Source of the DNA: Taiwanofungus camphoratus
Lineage: Eukaryota; Basidiomycota; Agaricomycetes; Polyporales; Taiwanofungaceae
Reading direction: 5' to 3'
Length of the DNA stretch: 64,000 nt
NCBI GenBank assembly: GCA_003999685.1
Contig: CP021231.1
Location: forward strand, 1,302,001 to 1,366,000
Within the stretch, counting starts at the first letter, position 1, and every line of letters starts with the position of its first letter. Below, piece by piece: positions 55,949 through 64,000 of this stretch. The notes below the pieces were generated by a model that had not been told where the DNA came from, searched no databases, and was given only the letters and a program-made list of their open reading frames with translations. Position numbers and translations under genes: made by a program.

Positions 55949-57819
55949 ATGAGTATGTCGCCAACTTTTGCTATTTTTCTGACCACCTAATTGATGGATC
56001 TCAGCGCGAAACGTACTCAACAAAGCAACACATCCTCAGTCACCATTGAAGCCTAACATCACGACACTCATATTTGACTTAGGCGACGTACTTTTCACGT
56101 GGTCCGACTCAACACCTAAATCTCCACTGCCTCCAAAAATTGTCAAGGGAATACTACGTTCACTGACCTGGTTTGAGTACGAGAAAGGGAACTTGACAGA
56201 GTCCCAGACCTATGGGCAAGTTGCTCAGGAATTTAGAGTGGATGCTTCCGAAGTCAAAGCTTCCTTCGAAGCAGCTCGCGACTCGCTCAAGAGCAACCCA
56301 ATGCTTCTCCAGTTGATCCGTAGCCTCAAAGACTCTGGCCACGTCATTTACGCAATGTCTAACATATCTGCTCCCGACTGGGAATTTTTGAAGACGCGGG
56401 CAGACCTCTCAGATTGGGCTCTTTTTGACAGAGTCTTCCCTTCGTACGTATTTCGGTAATCTTTGCGTTCTCTATTTTGATTGTCTTTTCAAATAGTGCC
56501 GAAGCGCATGACCGCAAGCCGAACATTGGTTTCTATCAGCACGTCATAAACGAGACTGGTCTGAACCCGTCCAACACTGTCTTTGTCGATGACAGGATCG
56601 AGAATGTTGTATCCGCACGCTCAGCAGGAATGCACGGGATCGTGTTTGACGACATAAATAATGTGATCCGACAGTTGAAAAACCTCTGCGAGGATCCGAT
56701 TCACCGCGCACGATCTTTTCTTTATGCAAATAAGAAATGTTTGAATACTGTTAGCACAGATGGCACAATTGTGAGCGAGGTGAATATATAACACTTCACA
56801 TACTGCCCCGTCCTCGGACTAGTCTTTGACATGCCGTATGACAGAACTTCTCGCAATTGTTGATCCTTGAGGCCATTGGCGACGAGTAAGCTAGTCACAA
56901 TTGCGCCACTTTGCATAATCTAATTGAAAATTTCATAGAAGCCTAGTCGACTTTGTGAGGCATGAGGGCCGATTCAACTTCTTCCAGGGTACATCCGGGT
57001 AAACTTTTTTATTGAACACTCACTGACCTTTTGCAAAAGGGGAGGCCAAACTCATCATGACGAATCACTACCCGTGAGTCTTGTCTATCTAACTAGGATC
57101 CATAATTCACTAACCATCGCTGTAGCGATGATTTCGATACTACATCCATAGGTTTAACCGTTGTTCCATATATTGACGACAAGACTAGAAATAGAGTTAT
57201 GGATGAGATCCTGGCCTACCAAAGCGAAGACGGCATTGTGCTGGTATACTTTGACCACAAGCGCCCCAGGATTGGTGCGTTCGTTTCCTTTTGCCGACCG
57301 AGTTCTTTACAGTACTTAGTATTTCCATTAGATCCTGTTGTCTGTGTCAATGTCCTCACCCTCTTCTATAGGTATGGCCGTGGGCACCAGCTTCACAAGA
57401 CACTGGATTGGGTCGAACAGGTCCTGATCAACCGTGCGTGTGCGTCCGGCACGTTCTATTACGCAACAGAGGAACAATTCCTCTTTTTCCTCTCCCGCCT
57501 GATCCAAAGCTCTCCGGACGTACGACAGCGGTTGGAAGGGGTCTTTAAAAGAAGAGTAGTCGAGCGGTTTGGTGCAGACGGCGACGCTCTCGCTATGGCG
57601 ATGCGCATTCACGCCGCGGCGAGCGTGGGCCTCGTTGACCATGTCGATCTTGACAAGCTGTTCGCATTGCAGCAAAATGACGGTTCTTGGAGAGACAGCG
57701 CTTTCTACAGATTTCCGTCGGCCAGGCAACTGGCTAGTAACGACGGCTTGACGACTGCAATCGCTATTCAGGCCATTCAAGCTGCGGAGAGGCTCAGGGA
57801 GGATGGGAACGTGCTTTGA
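55949..57819 (+). CDS. HAD-domain / class II terpene cyclase-like protein, copy 2 (AstC/drimenol-synthase type)
   Basis: Eight exons (55949-55952, 56005-56455, 56497-56779, 56845-56885, 56939-56988, 57040-57073, 57126-57274, 57332-57819) join to exactly 499 codons plus stop. The order of domains is as in copy 1: HAD motifs FDLGDVLFTW, YAMSNIS, DRKPNIGFYQ and VFVDDRIENV, then DDFDTTSIGL with the DxDTT cyclase motif, and LQQNDGSW. The C-terminal helices (RRVVERFGADGDALAMAMRI) match class II cyclase beta-domain style. The two proteins differ at scattered residues (for example VYFDHKRPRI for VYFDCKRPRI) while all motifs and splice sites are kept, so both are probably functional. Expected substrate is farnesyl diphosphate and product a drimane-type alcohol or phosphate; this is inferred from the family. 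Confidence 0.88.
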
Positions 57820-58656
57820 AGTAGATGGCATCCTACAACAACCCTTAGACACTAAAAATTGTTGAATCACTCCTGTGCGCTTTTTTCTCATTGACTCAGA
57901 TCCCATTACGTCTTTGATTCGAATTAATCTTCCATCAAGTAATGAAGGTGCGAATTGATGTGGAAGCAGTGTCTCGCTGTATTAGGGTACCACGAAACAG
58001 TCATTCATTGACACCGACTCGGACTCACACATATGCTCCGTCTTACCGCCTTCTAATCAAACTTCCATTGTGCACACTACGTCAAATTGGCCGTGATCTG
58101 GAGTACATCTGCCAGCCCATACTGATGTGTATGTATAATTGATCCATGATCCATGACAACCGATCACTTATTCAGTCCCTTTACATCGGCAGCTTTACAT
58201 CTGGCTGATCCAATTCTACATGCGAATACCTTCAGAGATACGTATGTTATAGTAGACCACCGGAATAGCCTCTCGCCAGTATCATCAATATCACTATGCT
58301 GCTGTTTAGTGAATGAGAGAATAAGGACATCAAATATGGTTGGAATGTGCAGATTTCATCATCAGACATATAGCAACAGGTATTGAACCATTCTCACTCA
58401 TTCATCTGTAAAAATGCGAATTCAATTGGCCTTGCATCTCTTATAGGTACTCTATGCCCCTCGAGTTTTAAACACCTCATTTTTGGCCTTCAATTTTCGA
58501 CACGGTTTAAAACATGTTTTTAACTATGTCAATAACTACCTTGTCGAAAACTATGTAGTTTTACCCGGAACAGTAGTCGTGACGCGGTCCGACCAGGTCA
58601 TGACCGGGTCGGACCTCAAAAGGTTGAAAAAGTCAAGAGTCAAGGGATGACCTGCA
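57820..58656. other. 3' flank of cyclase 2 and intergenic DNA
   Basis: Up to about 58370 this is inverted-repeat arm. The rest is AT-rich and shows no gene; it contains a palindromic GGTCATGACC near 58597. It ends at the left target-site copy of the LINE-derived insertion (58644-58656). Confidence 0.5.
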
Positions 58657-59578
58657 GTCCTTCTTGACCTCAAACCACCACCATCTCCTTGGGCGCTTGT
58701 TGCTCACTGAGGCTTTACTCTACCATCCCTCTCTTAATACCACTCATTCTCATGTCAAGATCATTCAACTTGACCCCCACATTCTTTTTCTGAGCATCAA
58801 TTAACTCGATCATAGAATCGTTGCTGTCTCACACTGTCTACAGTGACATTCTTCTCTCCCTTATCTGCCACCTGTCACTCGGAAGCGACAGCCTCCAAAT
58901 CCTCCTGACCTATATGTGGTCAGCCTCAAACTTAACCAATTGTTGATGAACACGGTCTCTTGTAGAAGGGGAGGGGAGCAATTGCTTCCTGGCACTACTC
59001 AACACCCATGCAAGATGTGCTGAAAAGAGGGCCTCCGTGTGTGGTTCATCATTATGGGAGTTAGGGCATGTTGCCAGGGGAACGGGGTCAAAGGGGTGGG
59101 CCGATATACTGTGCCCTGTCGGTATGAGGATTTCTGAGCCAGGTTGGGAGGGGAGGGGGGAGAACTTCAGTCAGTTGTTGGGTAAGCGGGCCTCCTTCAA
59201 CGGGCTGCATGGAACACGGGGAGGAATCATCGTGGGAAGTTTATTTGGGTGTCTGTGACCATCCCTAATTTGGTCACCCATGAGGCGGGGAGGATAGCGG
59301 CGCTGAGTGTCTGCGATGACCCTTCCCGCCCACTTGATGACTGAGGCCCGAAACCAGTAGGGCTACACTCAGTCCCTTACGGGTGCTGATGGTACGGACA
59401 ACCGAGCCGGGCAACCTTTCTGAGCGTGTGGATTTCCTGCCCATGCCACGTAACGAGGGCACCGATCGTTAACGGTGCACCGCTCATGGGGGCGCGGAGC
59501 CTACTTCCTATCCCAAACTCTGCATGTACCTACGTTGTACGGAGTATAAACCCGGTGAATCCAAAAAAAAAAAAAAAA
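58657..59578 (+). mobile_element. Short LINE-related insertion with 13-bp target-site duplication
   Basis: The insertion is bounded by GGGATGACCTGCA at 58644-58656 and again at 59579-59591, right after a 16-base A-run. The last 300 bp (about 59275-59578) resemble the 3' end of the LINE at 2643-4300, while the first 600 bp show no reverse transcriptase, RNase H or other coding sequence. It is therefore either a SINE-like non-autonomous element sharing the LINE tail or a truncated member of a related subfamily. It was placed by target-primed reverse transcription. The duplication is still perfect, so the insertion is fairly young. Confidence 0.82.
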
Positions 59579-59591
59579 GGGATGACCTGCA

Positions 59592-60522
59592 TCCAAGCCG
59601 CGTCAACAGGAGTGTCGACTGTCGAGACATATGTAGACCTTGGACATATAATGTATATATACTGTGTCATTAAAGAACCTAATGTATGCAATGCAACTGA
59701 GAATTGAATGGATTATGTCTGCAAAAAAATCGTGATAAGCTAATTTGGTAGCTTAGTAAGCCTTGCTTACTTAACCTCCGAAAGTCCGTTAAGAATGATG
59801 CTAACGGAGATGCATCATGCTTCCCAGTGAGTGTTGTCTATTTTATAACACCTGTCACTCCTGTGAAAAATGCCACCAGACCGGATCAGAGGTAAAGCTG
59901 TAGGGTGGATCCTCTGAGTCAGTCATATTGCGACAAGTGTATTGTATTTTTTTTTGCCCTGGGTACCAGTAACTATATGCTAGAGCCTGAACTACGATGA
60001 AACATACTATGTAGCACAGCAGCGGCCCATAGCTAGAGTATGTTTGACTGCACATGACCTAAACACATCGCATTCATCATGTGCTGACCTCTTGATCTCT
60101 GGCTGACCAGTGACTGCGACAGGGGTCATGACCCGTCAAAAGTCGGGGGGGTCAAGCTTAACCCTGCCAACACTGACCTTAGGTACCCAAAACAGTACTG
60201 CTGTCCTATCTCCGGGAATTTTCAAGTCCTAGTATTTGAAGCACAATATGTGTTGTAACCAACTTTCTTTGACTGATCGGCGGCGCCGCTCGCGGAGATC
60301 CTCGGCTCTTTTGCGAATTTGACCTTGCAACTGGCACGCCACATCAGTATTTACAGTGTCTAGCCTCGTATTCGTGTGCCTGAAAAGACCGTCCCTTGCA
60401 GGTTCACAATTAGGTATACCCTGCAGATCAATATCACGATATAGCGAGGAACGTGCCTTTCCTCTCTCAGAAAAGTATTTAAATGGCTGCGATCGCTACG
60501 TTTCGTTAAGCACGTTCCCTCA
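59592..60522. other. Intergenic, no gene seen
   Basis: About 930 bp with no supportable gene. GGGTCATGACCC near 60126 echoes a motif near 58597. A TATTTAAA at about 60475 may serve the F-box gene downstream. Confidence 0.45.
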
Positions 60523-60603
60523 GTGCGTCCCTCCATTGACCGAAGTTCCACAGCCTCGTTCTGTATCAACCTTGCTTCACGAAATAGAAGTGGCCGAAGC
60601 GCT

Positions 60604-61965
60604 ATGTCTAGCGAAGGTTCTGTCCCGAACCTTTCCAGCGCATCACAAGAACAACCTCGAGTCATCTCGAAACCCCCGACAGGAAATCCCATGTCACAGA
60701 CATTTCCAACGGAGGTCTTCGAACTCGTTATCTCCTTCGTGCGCGATTACAAGACAGTGCTGGCGTGCAGTCTAACTTGCCGCGCCTGGGTACCACGGAG
60801 CCGATACTATCTTTTTCGCCAAGTGCAGTTCCTGAACCCCCAGCGCCTGGACCAGTTTGCTGAACTGGTCACCGCGAATCCTTTCCTGGGCAGCCTTGTC
60901 CGAGAGCTGTACATCCCCCTCGGAGATGGGCAGCACTCTCCTCGATCCAAGGTCTTCGCGATGTTTCCGTTCGTCCTCGCGCACAGGCTCCCCGCGGTCG
61001 AGCACCTTCTCATTGGCCCTTTCGGCAACAACCCAATCGGAGTGAACCAGCTGGAGATCCCGAGTTTTCACCAACAATACCTTCATACGATGTCCGAGTT
61101 TGCGTCGATAACTAGAATAGACCTCTGGAACACCCGATTTCATTCGCTCACCGAATTCGGGCGCTTCGTGTGTTCTCTACCTGGCCTCTGCATCCTCAAT
61201 TGCTCGGAAGTATCATGGAAAACAGATGCATACAGTCCTCACGCATTCAAACCACGTAAGGCAGACGGAAGGCTACACCGCCTTTTCATGGTGGCCGTGC
61301 CGTTCTCAGCTGATATGGTAAATTGGCTGCTCGTCCCTATGTCGGTGACCGCCTGCCTTGCCAACATCGTCCTTCCATCGATTTATGATAACGAGATCGA
61401 ACATGCAGCCAGGCTATTGGAAGCTGTAGGGCCGTCCCTTCATCATCTCGCGATCGGCTTCGGAGTACGTGAAAGCGAGAAGACGTCCGGCCTAGAGCAA
61501 AATGGCGAGGTGCGCGACATAGGGAGGGTGCCAGATCTGAAGCAGGCAGTTGGTATGTTTATTCTTGCAACGACCGATCAACAAGTATCCTGATTGAATG
61601 CTTTAGAACGTCGTCTAAACCTTCGACGCAATGATTGTCTCAGGACCATTTACTTAAGGTTCAACAATTCCGGCGGATGGGCGCAGAAGATACTCTCTCA
61701 AGTTGTATCTGACCAGGTGTCCCGAGTAACAATCGCGATCCCCCCCGTCTGTTTGACATCAAACCTTGACGAATTTGCATGCGAACAGATCGACAAGACT
61801 CTGTCTTCTAAGCGATTCGCGAGAATGGAGGAACTGATCTTTGAGCACAGTCCAAGACTTAATCAAGATCAAGTCAGTTGGTTGACTACAGAGATGTCAC
61901 ATCGGTTTCCGCTCATGGATGCACGAAAGATTATACGCCTACAGCCTTGTAAGAATTATTACTAG
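60604..61965 (+). CDS. F-box protein
   Basis: Two exons (60604-61552 and 61607-61965) give about 435 residues. The frame is open to 60523, but the ATG at 60604 (MSSEGSVPNLSS) is the likelier start. Near the N-terminus FPTEVFELVISFVRDYKTVLACSLTCRAWVPRSRYYLFRQV has the F-box pattern (Pro, Glu, Leu, then Cys-Arg-x-Trp), the Skp1-binding motif of SCF ubiquitin ligases. The remaining part holds leucine-rich repeat-like strands, for example ITRIDLWNTRFHSLTEFGRF and CILNCSEVSW. Basidiomycete genomes carry many such rapidly evolving F-box genes, and the target cannot be inferred. Confidence 0.87.
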
Positions 61966-62235
61966 TGTTTCCCAGAATATTACTTACTTGATATACAGGG
62001 AGCCAGTGGTTAGATCTCTGACGTAGCTGAATCTCTTGTATAGGTTCAGAATCGATTGATCGCCGAAATTCATTGTGTCTCTCCTGTCAAGCATATGTGT
62101 CCTGAGCGGCTCCAAGAACGAACAACCATTATCTGTGAGGGATCCTTCACTTCCCAGAGCGCATGAATTTCGAAACTTGACGAATACAACAGACTGAGAC
62201 GCGAAAAGAAACGCAATTTCCTCTCTATGAATAAC
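61966..62235. other. Convergent intergenic region
   Basis: The 270 bp between the F-box stop and the end of the next minus-strand gene show no gene. Confidence 0.5.
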
Positions 62236-63338
62236 TCAGATTTTATGGTCGAATGAAATATCGGACTTGACCATGCCTCCCAAGCTAAGATTGACGGTAT
62301 TGATATCGCTTATGTCTGCGTGATCAGAAGGCAGATATCTTGAGCGGCTGGGCAATTCGATTGCAGGCGTTGTCGACGGGTGTCTTTCTTGTGTCCAGGA
62401 CCTCCCTGAAACCACTCGGAAGACAATCATCTGCGGAGAGATGCACTTTTGTGGGGATAAGTACGAGGAAATCAGAGCAGATTGCCAAAGCTCGACACAT
62501 ACCGTCAACATCTGATAAAAAGATAGAAATAGAACGGAAATGCCACTCCCAATGCCTTGGGTCACCAGGAATGCAATACCGAACAGCGCGTAAGGGATCG
62601 CCGCTTCAATGACGATAGACGCAACGCTGATATAGGTTCGCGACAATCTGTGATCGAGTTCCCTCCGCACGCGCCTGGCAATGAGAAGAATCCGAGCGCT
62701 GATGAGGCACGTGAGAAGTGTGTTGAGGCCGATGGTGGTGGCGAAGTAGGCAATACTCAGTTTCGCCGCCAGTCCAGCAAAGAAGTTAGCGCTGGGCGCC
62801 CCAGAGAAGTAGAGCTCTGTGACACCGAGACCTATCCGTTTGTATTAATGGCTGCGCCCCACAAGGTAACAACGATATATCTAGGCCAAATGAGTATGAC
62901 GCATCGCAGTTAACTGAGAACTCACCATGAGCGCATCATTCAACAAGTTTAGGGCTACCGAAGCCGCTGTTCCCATAGTCTGATACCAGACAGAGGCTTT
63001 GGCGTCCAAGTAAGCAGCGGCACCTCCCGGATAATCTGCGTGAATAATCCACATCTCTTGTCCAAAGACAGCTTCGGTAGACAAGTATATTGTAATCAAG
63101 CACAGGAGGGCAGAGCTGAAGACCATGAAGAACTTGTCCGATCTTGTAAGGCTAGCCTTGTTCTTCAACAACGTGTACATAGTCATGAAGTACAGCACGA
63201 GCTCAACGCCTATCGTGGAAGTGGCCTGTAAGTCAGTTCCAGTATCTAAAGCAAATAGAGTAGAAAGAACTTGCCGTATAAGATGCCATTGATGTTAACG
63301 CCTATGTAGTAGGAGTTTTGGAACAGATCATTCGACAT
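62236..63338 (-). pseudogene. Fungal seven-transmembrane protein gene, apparently damaged
   Basis: The frame begins MSNDLFQNSYYIGVNINGILY (63338) and continues, across an intron that starts with GCAAGT (63274-63210), into GVELVLYFMTMYTLL. Several membrane spans follow, then LLNDALM, an intron (from 62925), IYRCYLV, then a break. After TGT-TAC-CTT-GTG the expected Trp codon is missing a base, and about 40 bp that usually encode a further span are absent, with a TAG near 62836. The frame resumes at LGVTELYFSGAPSANFF and ends with LTCISPQMIVFRVVSG and a soluble tail. The layout is that of an unnamed basidiomycete seven-TM family. Either it is a recent pseudogene or an intron was missed. Confidence 0.7.
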
Positions 63339-64000
63339 TGCGTTCAATTGTCCTCGCCTATGAAATGAAGTCTGCGCCTTCAAAGTGTCTGGGTCTGGTC
63401 AGCGGACATGTGCACCAGTAAAAGCCGCACACAGGGCTCAAGTTTGGCTCGCGAATGACCTTGAGTTTTATAATGCGATACATGCCATATGCACACGCCT
63501 CTGCTACTTTAGACCAGGAACATGATGCACGTCCACATACTTGATAAGGTTATGATGGACGACTTCGAATCGCATCTTAGATGCATAGCCTTTTCGTCGT
63601 AGGCTGTGAAAGCCCTAGGATCAATCATGAATAAGTGCTCCAGACTTTCTTGTGAGATAAGGTGCTCTTGTCAAGAACAGTTATCCCAACGAGCGCTATG
63701 GGCCTGCCATTACCAACCGTATAATAGTCTACACACATCACGCAGCGCGAAGCTTGATATTCAGATGGGCGATCCAGAGAGCCCCTGATGCGAAGAATCG
63801 TAAGACGATATGATAGAAACACAGGTCTTCTGAATCAGACACGATATATACAACCTCTGATGAGCTAGATCAGAGATTACGGTGGGTGAGAACATATCGT
63901 GGGTTGCTTTGGCGCCAAGTGTCAATCACTGACCTCTCCAAACTATCACTGCTTTCCTTCTTGGAACACCAGAGGTCTTGACCAAACCAATGAAGTGCAA
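63339..64000. other. End of window, no gene seen
   Basis: About 660 bp without a supportable gene. It should include the promoter of the seven-TM gene. Confidence 0.45.

Larger units (their letters stand above)
55330..58370 (-). repeat. Right arm of the large inverted duplication
   Basis: This is the reverse-complement counterpart of 46850-50090. It contains cyclase gene 2, its flanks and a remnant of the unknown coding segment at 55336-55450. The 3' flank (57820-58370) matches the DNA between P450-1 and cyclase 1, inverted. Confidence 0.8.

Noticed and set aside
1-64000. CRISPR arrays, prokaryotic operons, PKS or NRPS genes
   Set aside because: No spaced short repeats, no ribosome-binding sites and no such megasynthase motifs are present. 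The genome is eukaryotic.

Overview
The window looks like nuclear DNA of a filamentous basidiomycete, probably an agaricomycete. The reasons are many short introns (mostly 45-70 nt) with fungal GT..AG signals, serine-rich single-copy proteins, basidiomycete-type P450s, GH79 and GH16 enzymes with GPI-like tails, F-box and seven-TM families, and a eukaryotic initiator tRNA. Gene models were built by hand from reading frames, splice signals and family motifs; for several I checked that the joined exons sum to a multiple of three.

Layout. 1-2643: diverged tandem repeats. 2643-4300: a 5'-truncated LINE with an RNase H domain and poly-A tail. 4809-6812 (-): conserved protein of unknown role. 9249-13203: a dead and an intact copy of an NmrA/atypical-SDR gene, the dead one carrying a short TIR element. 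14440-16073 (-): GH16 glucanase. 18244-19847 (+): Cbf1-like bHLH factor. 20413-22820 (-): serine-rich unknown. 23479-26166 (+): Akr1-type ankyrin/DHHC palmitoyltransferase. 26379-26458 (-): initiator tRNA-Met with an 8-nt intron. 26639-30010 (+) and 30381-32961 (-): convergent paralogous GH79 beta-glucuronidases sharing a 13-nt and a 10-nt microexon. 33677-37610 (-): Set3-like PHD/SET protein.

40996-57819 is the most interesting part, a candidate terpenoid gene cluster. It holds an SDR, a small unknown (perhaps alpha/beta-barrel) protein, two cytochrome P450s, a truncated dead P450 copy, and two near-identical intact genes whose product joins a HAD-type phosphatase domain to a domain with a DxDTT motif and a QxxDGSW motif. 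That architecture matches what is known of AstC/drimenol-synthase-type sesquiterpene cyclases. The two cyclase genes lie on opposite strands in arms of a large inverted duplication (about 46.85-50.09 kb and 55.33-58.37 kb), and the upstream region plus 3' third of P450-1 is also repeated directly beside the second arm. A reasonable inference is that the cyclases make a drimane-type skeleton that the P450s and the SDR oxidise.

58657-59578 holds a second short LINE-related insertion with a 13-bp target-site duplication. 60604-61965 (+) is an F-box protein and 62236-63338 (-) a seven-TM gene that appears damaged. At least four introns in the window appear to use GC rather than GT as donor.
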